From NCBI GenBank assembly GCA_022447855.1, contig JAKUTX010000012.1:1-52233 (forward strand): a stretch of DNA of 52,233 nt, in the 5' to 3' direction. The DNA comes from UBA6927 sp022447855. GTDB taxonomy: Bacteria > Chloroflexota > Dehalococcoidia > Lucifugimonadales > UBA6927. The notes beneath the pieces were generated by a model, which saw nothing but the letters and a program-made list of their open reading frames with translations, did not search any database and was not told the DNA's origin. Below are positions 41,980 through 50,967 of this stretch, one piece after another (within the stretch, counting starts at the first letter, position 1; every line of letters begins with the position of its first letter). The translations under genes were made by a program, and so were the position numbers.

Positions 41980-44664
41980 ATGACACAACAAAAGCATATT
42001 AAAGAAATATCCAAAACTTACGACTTCCAGTCAACTGAAAAACGAATCTATAATGCCTGGAAAGAAATTGGTGCGTTCCAACCCTCTTTCACTACTGACA
42101 AAGACCCATTCACTATCATAATGCCTCCTCCAAATGTAACCGGAGAGTTGCATATGGGACATGCTCTTACATTGGCGTTAGAAGATCTAATGGTACGATG
42201 GAGAAGAATGCTAGGACACCCAACTCTATATTTACCTGGGACTGATCATGCAGGAATAGCAACTCAAATGGTTGTTGAAAGGGACCTAGCAAATCAAGGC
42301 ATTTCTAGACATGATCTTGGTCGCGAAAAATTCGTAAATGAAATATGGAATTGGGTCGAAAAATACGGAAACAAAATCAACGAACAAATCGAACGTCTTG
42401 GAACGTCTTGTGATTGGTCACGAAGTAGATTCACTTTAGATGAAGGACCCGCTTTAGCAGTCAGAAAAACTTTCGTACAACTATATGAAACAGGTCAGAT
42501 ATATAGAGGAGATAGAATAACTAACTGGTGCCCTAGATGCATGACTGCATTATCAGACTTAGAAGTCAAATATGTCGACCAAAAAAGTTCGCTATACCAT
42601 ATCCGTTATCCGATAGAAGATTCCGGAGACTACATAGTGGTAGCAACAACCAGACCAGAAACAATGCTTGCAGATACTGCTGTAGCAGTGAATCCAGAAG
42701 ATAGACGATATGAAAAATATACTTCCAAAAACGCTTCCCTTCCAATAATTGGTAGAAAAATTCCAATTATTTCAGACGAATCTGTAGACATGACTTTTGG
42801 AACCGGGGCATTAAAGATCACACCAGGTCATTCACTGACAGACTATGAGATTGGTCAAAGAAATAACCTTGAAATAATCAATATTCTGAATCTGGATGGA
42901 AGCTTAAATGAGAATTCACTTCATTACCAAGGTATAGACAGGTTACAAGCTAGAAAGTCCATTATAGATGAACTTTCCTCACTCGGATTACTTGAAATGG
43001 AAGAAGATTACAATAATTCAATAGGCCAATGTGACCGCTGTCAAGAAACAGTCGAGCCTATAGTTACTCCTCAGTGGTATGTAAAAACGGAGAAATTGGC
43101 AAAACGTGCTGCAAAAGCTGTCGAAACCAATGAAATTGAAATTATACCTAGTAGATTTAAACAGGACTATTTAAATTGGATGTACAATATCCGTGACTGG
43201 TGTATAAGCCGGCAACTTTGGTGGGGACATCGAATTCCAGTATGGTACTGCAATGACTGCAGTGCTGTAACTGTTCATATTTCTGATCCCGAAAACTGTA
43301 AAAATTGTCAATCCAATAATTTATTTCAAGATCCTGATGTATTAGATACTTGGTTCAGCAGCGCTCTATGGCCCCATTCAACTTTAGGATGGCCAGAATC
43401 TAATGAAGACCTGAATAAATTTTATCCCACTAATGTTTTAGAAACGGGTTATGACATTTTGTTTTTTTGGGTCGCCCGTATGGTAATGATGGGATTAGAG
43501 AATACAAACAAAATCCCCTTCAAAACTATCTACCTCCATGGGTTAGTTTTAGACCCTGAAGGAATCAAAATGAGTAAGACAAAAGGTAATGTTTTAGAGC
43601 CCCTCCAACTGATAGATCTATATGGAGCAGATGCTATCAGATTCGCATTAACAACAGGCAATTCTCCTGGAAATAACCAACGTATGAACGAACAGAAACT
43701 TGAAGCAAGTAGAAATTTCGCAAACAAACTTTGGAATATTGCTAGATTTGTAATTACAAATGTAAGTTCATCTAATCACAACTACACATGGAACGAAAAA
43801 TCCCAGCTTATCCACATAGAAGATAAATGGATAGTCAGCAGACTCAATAGAACAATTTATCAATCAAATATACACATGGAAAAATTTCAATTCGGAGAAG
43901 CACAAAGAATCATTCACGATTTTGTATGGAATGAATTTGCTGACTGGTATGTTGAAATGGTCAAAATAAGACTTCGTGATGAAATAGATTCAGAAAAAAA
44001 TCTAAAATCATTACTAATTTACCTATTAGAAAATATCTTGCGTTTGCTACACCCATTCATGCCGTTTCTTACTGAAGAATTATGGCAACTAATTTCAACC
44101 AACATTTTTTCAGACCCTAAAAACAAAGACAGGCCACAATATCTTATTAATTGCTCTTATCCAGAGTACAACTCAGAACAAATAGACGAAAATAGTGAAA
44201 ATATATTGACAGATATTTTTGAAATCATTAGATCAATTCGCAATCTTCGCGCTGAATTTAGAATACAGCCCAATCAATTATTAGACGTTTCATTTTCAAT
44301 GCCAAATTTTCAAGATTCTATTCTAAATCAAATTCAAACAATCAAATATCTTGCAAGATTAAATGAAGTCTCATTCAACTCAGAAAAATCTTCTATCACT
44401 AATGCCATTACAATCGTTACTAACAATGGAACTATGATTATCCCTCTCGCAGAGTTTGCTGATATTGATAATGAAATTTCACGTTTGAATGTGGAACTGA
44501 ATGATTGTAGTAAAAACATTGACAAAGTTAATGCAAGATTGTTAGATAACCAATTCATATCAAAAGCTCCAGATGAAATCATAGAACGTGAACGCATTAG
44601 ACTAGCTGAAATTAATGCACGCAGAGATAAAATCGAAGAAATCCTATCAAATTTGAACGGGTGA
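41980..44664 (+). CDS. valS: Valyl-tRNA synthetase
   Basis: Class I synthetase of 894 residues. HIGH motif HMGH at residues 58-61 in PPPNVTGELHMGHAL and KMSKT at residues 530-534. The editing domain (VATTRPETMLADTAV), GTDHAGIATQ and WCISRQLWWGHRIPVWY are all present. The C-terminal end from about residue 825 is the coiled coil typical of ValS. I choose the ATG at 41980, preceded by AGGGG; a TTG at 41950 in frame lacks a site. It ends against a convergent gene, with a small hairpin across the stop codon. Confidence 0.97.
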   Translation: MTQQKHIKEISKTYDFQSTEKRIYNAWKEIGAFQPSFTTDKDPFTIIMPPPNVTGELHMGHALTLALEDLMVRWRRMLGHPTLYLPGTDHAGIATQMVVERDLANQGISRHDLGREKFVNEIWNWVEKYGNKINEQIERLGTSCDWSRSRFTLDEGPALAVRKTFVQLYETGQIYRGDRITNWCPRCMTALSDLEVKYVDQKSSLYHIRYPIEDSGDYIVVATTRPETMLADTAVAVNPEDRRYEKYTSKNASLPIIGRKIPIISDESVDMTFGTGALKITPGHSLTDYEIGQRNNLEIINILNLDGSLNENSLHYQGIDRLQARKSIIDELSSLGLLEMEEDYNNSIGQCDRCQETVEPIVTPQWYVKTEKLAKRAAKAVETNEIEIIPSRFKQDYLNWMYNIRDWCISRQLWWGHRIPVWYCNDCSAVTVHISDPENCKNCQSNNLFQDPDVLDTWFSSALWPHSTLGWPESNEDLNKFYPTNVLETGYDILFFWVARMVMMGLENTNKIPFKTIYLHGLVLDPEGIKMSKTKGNVLEPLQLIDLYGADAIRFALTTGNSPGNNQRMNEQKLEASRNFANKLWNIARFVITNVSSSNHNYTWNEKSQLIHIEDKWIVSRLNRTIYQSNIHMEKFQFGEAQRIIHDFVWNEFADWYVEMVKIRLRDEIDSEKNLKSLLIYLLENILRLLHPFMPFLTEELWQLISTNIFSDPKNKDRPQYLINCSYPEYNSEQIDENSENILTDIFEIIRSIRNLRAEFRIQPNQLLDVSFSMPNFQDSILNQIQTIKYLARLNEVSFNSEKSSITNAITIVTNNGTMIIPLAEFADIDNEISRLNVELNDCSKNIDKVNARLLDNQFISKAPDEIIERERIRLAEINARRDKIEEILSNLNG

Positions 44665-44672
44665 AAACCCGT
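44657..44672. terminator. Stem-loop at the valS/hypothetical convergence
   Basis: ACGGGT, loop GAAA, ACCCGT: a perfect six-base-pair stem closed by a GNRA tetraloop, covering the valS stop codon and lying eight bases past the stop of the convergent gene at 44681. There is no U tract on the + side and only a weak one (TCAAATTT) on the - side, so termination is plausible but not shown. Confidence 0.45.
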
Positions 44673-44680
44673 CGGCAGTA

Positions 44681-45415
44681 TCAAGCCCTTTGATTCCTTC
44701 TTTCTGATTGCATCGCAAATATCTGTACAAAATCAGAATCCTCTGAATCAGTCGGGGTAGGCGCTTTCATAATCATTAATTGTTCAAGCCCTTTTTTTGT
44801 ATCACTTGCAGTTTTTGCTTTATCAGAATTCATTATTCTGTATTTAAAAAGCCAATAAGTAAATTCTTTAACCTCTGAAATATGCATTTCATTAGTAAAA
44901 GGCTTTTCAGTAATTTGTCTGAATTTCATTAAAAGTTCAACATAGTCCATGGTATAAATACGCCTGAAAATTTCATTTGTGAAATCCCTAGAATATTGAT
45001 GACCATTACTTATAAACCGTTTATTCAAATCCAATTCAACTGCCAAATGAAGTGCCTCTTCTACCACTATCCCATAATAATAATTTAAGTAAGCACGATA
45101 TTTATCAATCCCAAGCAAATCTTTAAATTGTTCTCGATCAAAATCGTGCGGCAATACACCTTCAAACAATAAATTCTCTCTATCATCAGAAGGAATCAAA
45201 TCTTCACACGACAAAACTAATCTCTCAGCTAATGCTAGCCAATCAAATGCTTCTCCTTGAATAAGATAAACAAATTGTCTTCCAAAACATTCTTCACTAG
45301 GAATAGACCAATTAGCCATTGTTTCTAGAAGCGCAACAGGCCAATATTTACCTTGCTCCAATTGTATACGGAACGTATCAATATTATTTGTATTCATTGT
45401 GTTTTGATGTCCCAT
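44681..45415 (-). CDS. Conserved-looking hypothetical protein downstream of polX
   Basis: I do not recognise this 244-residue protein. It is mainly helical and acidic, with motif-like segments ALLETMANWSIPSEEC, YLIQGEAFDWLALAERL, DREQFKDLLGIDKYRAYLNYYYG and VKEFTYWLFKYRIMN. The last 40 residues are polar and probably disordered. No signal peptide, membrane helix or cysteine motif is seen. It starts three bases after the polX stop, so it is translated from the prs-secA-polX transcript. A start six codons in (MNTNNID) is also possible. A constant place next to polX would suggest a nucleic-acid role; that is inference. Confidence 0.75.
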   Translation of the reverse strand: MGHQNTMNTNNIDTFRIQLEQGKYWPVALLETMANWSIPSEECFGRQFVYLIQGEAFDWLALAERLVLSCEDLIPSDDRENLLFEGVLPHDFDREQFKDLLGIDKYRAYLNYYYGIVVEEALHLAVELDLNKRFISNGHQYSRDFTNEIFRRIYTMDYVELLMKFRQITEKPFTNEMHISEVKEFTYWLFKYRIMNSDKAKTASDTKKGLEQLMIMKAPTPTDSEDSDFVQIFAMQSERRNQRA

Positions 45416-45418
45416 CTT

Positions 45419-47170
45419 TTAAGCATCCTTTTCAAACAATTGAGCTAGGACTATTTGACGTTTAGATTTTTCTGATCTTATCCATTTTAAAAACGCATTT
45501 AAGGGCAAACTGTTAACAATATTATTCGATTTGCAAAACCCTCTCTTAGCAATCTTAACCCCATATTCGATTGCGTTCAAATCTTCACAGTTGTGAGAGT
45601 CAGTATTAATTATTAATGAAACACCCATTTCTCGTGCTTTGTTAACATACAGATCCTTTAAATCCATCCTAACTAACGAAGAATTAATTTCTAGAGCTGT
45701 ACCAGTATCCCTCGCAACTTCGAAAATTATATCCAAGTCAACATCTATGGGAGGTCTAAGCCCAATTTTCCGAGTTGTAAGGTGCCCAATAACTGTAACA
45801 AACGGATTTTCCATTGCACTAATAATTCGATTGGTCATAGTCACTCTATCCTGATTCATTGAATTATGAACAGACGCCACTACAACATCCAGTGATTGCA
45901 ATAAATCATCGCTATAATCTAATGATCCATCGGATCTAATATCTACTTCAGAACCAGAAAATATTTTGATTCCCTCTATTGAATTATCTAGCTTCTGGAT
46001 TTCGAGATTTTTCTTAATCAATCTTTCAGGAGTCAATCCATTGGCTATACCTAATCCAGCTGAGTGATCAGTCATTGCAACATACTCTAATCCTAAAGAG
46101 CGTGCCGACTGAACCATTTCATAAATTGAATTCTTTCCGTCACTCCAAATAGAATGAACGTGTAGATCACCTTTAATATCATTCACAGAAACTAATTCAG
46201 GAATTGAATTAGTTTCTGCCATTTTAAAAATTTCAGGAAAAGATCTTAATTCTGCTGGTATGAATTGTAATCCAACACATTTATATATTTGCACTTCATC
46301 AATAAAAGAACACTCCGTTAACTGGATATTTTCCTCTTTTGCTACGCACATCAACTCTTGAAAATGCTCATTTGGACCAGTTTGTTCAATTAAATCAATT
46401 GCTAAATTCCTATTATCTGAAATTGAAATTTCCAAATCTATACCTTCGGAAGTAGTAGCAAAAATTTTTGGACCTACCACATCATTAATCACAAATTTCT
46501 CATTCAATTGTTGCAAAAAATCAAGAAATTCCGTTTGGTTTTCATCAATTCCACAAACAATCGAAATCTTAGAAACTTCTTCTTCCAATCTTCTTAATTC
46601 TCCCGCTAAAAGCACCTTCAAATTAACGAAGGAACCATCTTGAATCGCATCAACAATCTTCTGGGCTACCGGCATTACAACATGAGTAGGGAATAGTCCA
46701 GCACTTGCCTGTAAAAGATCCAAATGCCTTCGGATTCCTTCAATTACTTTGTCCCCCATGCGAGGAATAGTCTTCAATGATCCGTCATCTATAGACAATT
46801 GGAGCCCTACCAAATCACCTACACCTAGTTCATTCCAAATTCTACTCAGTGATTTTGGTCCAAGTCCAGGAACTTTGATGAGTTCCAAAATGCCATCGGG
46901 GAATTCTCTTAATAATTTTTCGTAATATTCCAGTTCCCCTGTATTGACCAGTTCTAGAATCTTTTCAGATATTGCTTTACCTATCCCGGAAATTTCCTTC
47001 AGATCTTTTCCATCTTGAATTATTTGGGTTAGTTGATGTGGAAGTCTATCAATCACCCGACTCACGTTACGGTAGGCTCGATAAGTAAAAGGATCGTCTC
47101 CTCTTATCTCAAGTAATACTGAGATAACTAGAAATAATTCTGCGATTTTAGAGTTATCTACGTTTCGCAT
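45419..47170 (-). CDS. polX: PolX-family protein with PHP domain, polymerase site degenerate
   Basis: A 583-residue protein with the layout of bacterial PolX: an 8-kDa-like and helix-hairpin-helix region (ISGIGKAI near 60, VPGLGPKS near 100, IPRMGDKV near 135), palm/thumb to about residue 320, and a C-terminal PHP phosphoesterase domain. The palm motif that is normally G-S..RR..ETV-x-D-x-D reads GELRRLEEEVSKIS at 190-203, so the first two catalytic aspartates are Lys201 and Ser203; only Asp245 remains. The PHP metal ligands are all kept: DLHVHS, MTDHS, GSEVDI, ASVHNS, IGHLTTR and NTDSHN. The expected role is therefore a 3'-5' exonuclease or phosphoesterase in DNA repair, not DNA synthesis. 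It follows secA by 12 bases. Confidence 0.92.
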   Translation of the reverse strand: MRNVDNSKIAELFLVISVLLEIRGDDPFTYRAYRNVSRVIDRLPHQLTQIIQDGKDLKEISGIGKAISEKILELVNTGELEYYEKLLREFPDGILELIKVPGLGPKSLSRIWNELGVGDLVGLQLSIDDGSLKTIPRMGDKVIEGIRRHLDLLQASAGLFPTHVVMPVAQKIVDAIQDGSFVNLKVLLAGELRRLEEEVSKISIVCGIDENQTEFLDFLQQLNEKFVINDVVGPKIFATTSEGIDLEISISDNRNLAIDLIEQTGPNEHFQELMCVAKEENIQLTECSFIDEVQIYKCVGLQFIPAELRSFPEIFKMAETNSIPELVSVNDIKGDLHVHSIWSDGKNSIYEMVQSARSLGLEYVAMTDHSAGLGIANGLTPERLIKKNLEIQKLDNSIEGIKIFSGSEVDIRSDGSLDYSDDLLQSLDVVVASVHNSMNQDRVTMTNRIISAMENPFVTVIGHLTTRKIGLRPPIDVDLDIIFEVARDTGTALEINSSLVRMDLKDLYVNKAREMGVSLIINTDSHNCEDLNAIEYGVKIAKRGFCKSNNIVNSLPLNAFLKWIRSEKSKRQIVLAQLFEKDA

Positions 47171-47182
47171 GTCTATTAAAAA

Positions 47183-49849
47183 TCAATTCGAACCATGACA
47201 TCTTTTATATTTTTTACCACTACCGCAAGGACAAGCTTGATTTCTACCAATTTTGGGTTGAACCCCATTCGGTTGTAAGGCAGTAAAAGCACTAGAATCT
47301 TTTGTAAGATTTTGATTGGAATTCGATGACTTTAAGTCTGTGGATTGTGTGGAAATATTATCATTTCTTAAATTTTGTGAAGCTGGAGGCGATATAGACA
47401 GAACATTAGAGAAGTTGGCAAAAACTGAATGAACAATATCATCAGTTATTCTTGCTTGTAATTTTTGGAATGCATCATGCCCTTCCTTCTTATACATTAC
47501 CAAAGGATCTCTTTGCCCGTAAGCTTGAAGTCCTATACCTTGTCTTAAATTCCCCATATATGTCAAATGTTGTACCCAGTTACGGTCAATCGAGCTCAGC
47601 ATTACATTTTTTTCAAGATGCCTAATCAAATTAGAATCTGGGGAATCTTCATACGAATCATATAAGTCATCCACATGTTCCAATAATGACTTCTCAATTG
47701 TTTGAGAGGTCATGCCTGAAACTCGTTCTTGACTATACATTGATTCAGGAATAGGCACGATTCCTTCAATTTCTTTTAGCATCCCATCAATATCCCAGTT
47801 CATCACCACTACGTTGGAAAGATAATCTTCAATAATTGCTGATATTTCCTCATTAACCATCCCTTTGATATTGCTACTCAAATTCATCCCGTCCAAAACT
47901 TTTTCTCGCTCGTTATAAATCACATCTCTATGTGTATTAACAACATCATCATAATCTACTAAATGCTTTCTAATATCGAAGTTAAATCCTTCGACTTTTA
48001 TTTGGGCACTTCTAATAAATTTCTCTATCATTTTGTTATCGATTGCCTCATCATCTTGCTGACCCGCCCAATTCATAAAACCTTGAAGCCTTTCTCCTCC
48101 AAATCTTCTAAGCAATTCATCATCTAATGCACCAAAAAACTGTGTACTCCCTGGATCACCTTGTCGTCCAGACCTACCACGGAGTTGGTTATCAATCCTC
48201 CTTGCCTCATGTCTATCTGTACCAACTACATATAAGCCACCCAAAGAAACCACTTGCTCATGATTTTGCTGCCAATGTTCAAGAGAATCATTGAATGATT
48301 CTGGATTTCCTCCAAGAATAATGTCAGTACCACGACCTGCCATATTTGTTGCTACTGTAACAGCATTCAAAGAACCCGCTTGCGCAATTATCTGTGCTTC
48401 CCTTTCGTGGTTTTTAGCATTTAAAACTTCATGTTTTATGCCCTTTTTCTTAAGCATCTTGCTAACTAATTCGGATTTATCTATATCAGTTGTACCAACC
48501 AAAATTGGTTGTCCAGTTTGATGGATATCAAAAATATGGTCAACAGCAGCTTGGTATTTTACCTTTTGACTCTTAAAAACTAAATCGTTTTTGTCTTGCC
48601 TTATCATGGGCTTAAACGTAGGAACTTCAATCACATCTAAGTTATAAATCTTAAAAAATTCTTCTGCTTCTGTTACCGCCGTTCCAGTCATACCAGACAA
48701 TTTTTCATATAATCTAAAATAATTTTGCAGAGTTATTGTTGCATAAGTTACGCTTTCCCTCTTAATCGGCACATTCTCTTTTGCCTCTAATGCTTGATGC
48801 AATCCATCAGCGAACCTACGTCCTTCCATCAAACGGCCAGTAAATTCATCAACAATTACAACTTGACGATCTCGCAAAACATAATCGCGATCCCGCTGAA
48901 AAATTGCTTTAGCTTTTAATGCATTTTCTATGAAATGTACATTCTTATAGTTATCAGCGCTATACAGGTTATCTATTTTTAAAATATCTTCCAAAGATTG
49001 AACACCTTCAACAGTTAGACCAACTGTTCGATGTTTTTCATCAATTGTGTAATCTTTCTCTGACCGAAGAAAAGAGACAATTTTTGAAAATTTTGAATAT
49101 TCTTGAGATGATTCCTCTGCAGGCCCACTAATAATCAATGGAGTCCTAGCTTCATCAATCAATATATTGTCTACTTCATCAACGATGGCATATGAACGTC
49201 CCCTCTGAACTTTTTCATCAATATCCTGAACCATGTTGTCTCTAAGGTAATCAAATCCAAATTCATTATTCGTTCCATAAACTATGTCGCATTTATAAGC
49301 ATCTGAACGAGAAATAGGCCTCAAGTTGTCAAACTCTGCATCATCAATGCCCATTTCAAACTGATATGCACTAGCATGTTGTAATGAGGAAACAGATACA
49401 CCTAGAAAGTCAAACACAGCACCCATCCACTGACAATCTCTCCTTGCAAGATAGTCATTGACGGTAACAATATGAACACCCTTACCTTCAAGCGATTCAA
49501 GATATGCAGGCAATGTTGCTACTAAGGTTTTACCCTCTCCGGTCCTCATTTCTGAAATCTTACCTTGGTATAAAACAACTCCACCAATTAATTGAACATC
49601 AAAATGCCTTAAACCGATGGTTCGTTCCGCAGCTTCTCTTACAACTGCAAACGCTTCAGGAAGTAAATCATTTGTGGTTTCACCTTTTGATATCCTATCC
49701 TTAAACTCAATCGTTTTTGATCGCAATTCATTATCATTCAATCTCGCAATATCTGGTGAGAAATCATTAATATCGTCAATTACACTCTGCATTTTTTTAA
49801 TTACACGAGCGTTTGAATTTCCTAAAATATTCTTTAAACTACCAATCAT
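47183..49849 (-). CDS. secA: Preprotein translocase ATPase SecA
   Basis: Motor ATPase that drives unfolded proteins through SecYEG. The 888-residue protein shows Walker A MRTGEGKTL (101-109), VNDYLARRD, the DEAD-type IVDEVDNILIDEARTPLIISG segment, the preprotein cross-linking domain, ATNMAGRGTDIILGG and QLRGRSGRQGDPGS in the second nucleotide domain, and the C-terminal SEC-C zinc tail (CPCGSGKKYKRCHG) that binds SecB or ribosomes and lipids. A polar linker precedes the tail. It lies 37 bases after prs and 12 before polX. Confidence 0.97.
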   Translation of the reverse strand: MIGSLKNILGNSNARVIKKMQSVIDDINDFSPDIARLNDNELRSKTIEFKDRISKGETTNDLLPEAFAVVREAAERTIGLRHFDVQLIGGVVLYQGKISEMRTGEGKTLVATLPAYLESLEGKGVHIVTVNDYLARRDCQWMGAVFDFLGVSVSSLQHASAYQFEMGIDDAEFDNLRPISRSDAYKCDIVYGTNNEFGFDYLRDNMVQDIDEKVQRGRSYAIVDEVDNILIDEARTPLIISGPAEESSQEYSKFSKIVSFLRSEKDYTIDEKHRTVGLTVEGVQSLEDILKIDNLYSADNYKNVHFIENALKAKAIFQRDRDYVLRDRQVVIVDEFTGRLMEGRRFADGLHQALEAKENVPIKRESVTYATITLQNYFRLYEKLSGMTGTAVTEAEEFFKIYNLDVIEVPTFKPMIRQDKNDLVFKSQKVKYQAAVDHIFDIHQTGQPILVGTTDIDKSELVSKMLKKKGIKHEVLNAKNHEREAQIIAQAGSLNAVTVATNMAGRGTDIILGGNPESFNDSLEHWQQNHEQVVSLGGLYVVGTDRHEARRIDNQLRGRSGRQGDPGSTQFFGALDDELLRRFGGERLQGFMNWAGQQDDEAIDNKMIEKFIRSAQIKVEGFNFDIRKHLVDYDDVVNTHRDVIYNEREKVLDGMNLSSNIKGMVNEEISAIIEDYLSNVVVMNWDIDGMLKEIEGIVPIPESMYSQERVSGMTSQTIEKSLLEHVDDLYDSYEDSPDSNLIRHLEKNVMLSSIDRNWVQHLTYMGNLRQGIGLQAYGQRDPLVMYKKEGHDAFQKLQARITDDIVHSVFANFSNVLSISPPASQNLRNDNISTQSTDLKSSNSNQNLTKDSSAFTALQPNGVQPKIGRNQACPCGSGKKYKRCHGSN

Positions 49850-49886
49850 TATCTGCTATACCAAAACTAAAACTCGATAATTAAAC

Positions 49887-50834
49887 CTACGAGGCAAACA
49901 ATTCTCCAACAGAGGTCCCGCTATGAATCCTTCGAATAGCTTCTCCAAGAAGTGGAGCAACGGAAACATTAATTATCTTATCTTTCATCTCACCTTCAAT
50001 CGAGGGCAAAGTATCAGTAAATAAATATTCAGTAATTGGACTCGCATTCAGTTTTTGCGGCGCATCACCACAAAGCACAGGGTGTGTAGCTGCACAGTAA
50101 ACATCTTTTGCACCGTGAGCCATAACCAATTCGGCAGTGTTCACAACGGTACCCCCAGTACTGATTTCATCGTCAATTATGAATGCAGTTTTACCAGTAA
50201 CGTTTCCAATTAAATTGTCAGTAGCAGTAGTATCATCATTTCCTATTCTTCTTTTATCCATAATTGCAATCGGTGCATTCAAAATACCAGCAGTTTCACG
50301 TGCCCTTCCTGCACCTCCCACATCTGTTGCCACAACTACTAAATCTTCAATTCCTCTATCTCGAAAAGTATTTGCAAGCATTGGAACGGCAGTCAATTCA
50401 TCAACTGGTATGTTAAAAAACCCTTGAATCTGCCCTGCATGCAAATCAATTGTAAGGACTCGGTCAGCTCCGGCAGTTTCAATCAAATTCGCCATCAAGC
50501 GTGCAGTAATTGGAACTCTAGGTTGATCTTTCTTATCACTTCTACCATAAGCAAAATAGGGTAAAACTGCGGTAATCCTTGCAGCAGAAGCACGCTTTAA
50601 AGCGTCAATCATTATTAGTAATTCAATTATACTATCATTGACAGGGGACGACATTGGCTGGACGACAAAAACATCCCTCTCTCGAACATTTTCAAGAATT
50701 TTTACAAAAGTGTTATCATTCTGGAATTTAAAAACTTGAGCCTTTCCAAGTGATATCTCTAAATAATCACAAATATCATGTGCTAACTTAGGATTGGAAT
50801 TCCCAGTAAATAATTTCATTTCTCCAAATGGCAT
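49887..50834 (-). CDS. prs: Ribose-phosphate diphosphokinase (PRPP synthetase)
   Basis: Makes PRPP for purine, pyrimidine, histidine and tryptophan synthesis. The 315-residue class I protein has FTGNSNPKLA, DVFVVQPMSSPVNDSIIEL, PYFAYGRSDKKDQPRVPI (ATP flexible loop), TIDLHAGQIQGFF with the metal-binding His, and the PRPP-binding DDEISTGGT. I keep the ATG at 50834 with GAGG eight bases upstream; a second ATG five codons later has GGAG too close for good use. First gene of prs-secA-polX-hypothetical. Confidence 0.96.
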   Translation of the reverse strand: MPFGEMKLFTGNSNPKLAHDICDYLEISLGKAQVFKFQNDNTFVKILENVRERDVFVVQPMSSPVNDSIIELLIMIDALKRASAARITAVLPYFAYGRSDKKDQPRVPITARLMANLIETAGADRVLTIDLHAGQIQGFFNIPVDELTAVPMLANTFRDRGIEDLVVVATDVGGAGRARETAGILNAPIAIMDKRRIGNDDTTATDNLIGNVTGKTAFIIDDEISTGGTVVNTAELVMAHGAKDVYCAATHPVLCGDAPQKLNASPITEYLFTDTLPSIEGEMKDKIINVSVAPLLGEAIRRIHSGTSVGELFAS

Positions 50835-50861
50835 CAGTTCAACCTCGAGAATATTGGGAAA

Positions 50862-50870
50862 AGTATACCA
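50862..50870 (-). promoter_or_regulatory. Extended -10 candidate of the prs operon
   Basis: On the - strand TGGTATACT: TGn plus TATACT (five of six). It ends 27 bases before the prs start, giving a leader of about 21 bases. Same form as the argJ and sialidase promoters. Confidence 0.5.
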
Positions 50871-50909
50871 AAGCTAAACATTTTTCGCACATATTTATGA
50901 AATTTTAAG

Positions 50910-50915
50910 TATGAT
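50910..50915 (+). promoter_or_regulatory. -10 candidate of the MEMO-family gene
   Basis: TATGAT (five of six) overlaps the ATGATG that could otherwise be read as the start codon of the gene. It ends 52 bases before the TTG start at 50968. No -35 box is evident. Confidence 0.3.
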
Positions 50916-50967
50916 GTTTGTAATCAATTTGATTTTCAACGCTACAGATAACTCAAAGGATTTTGCA

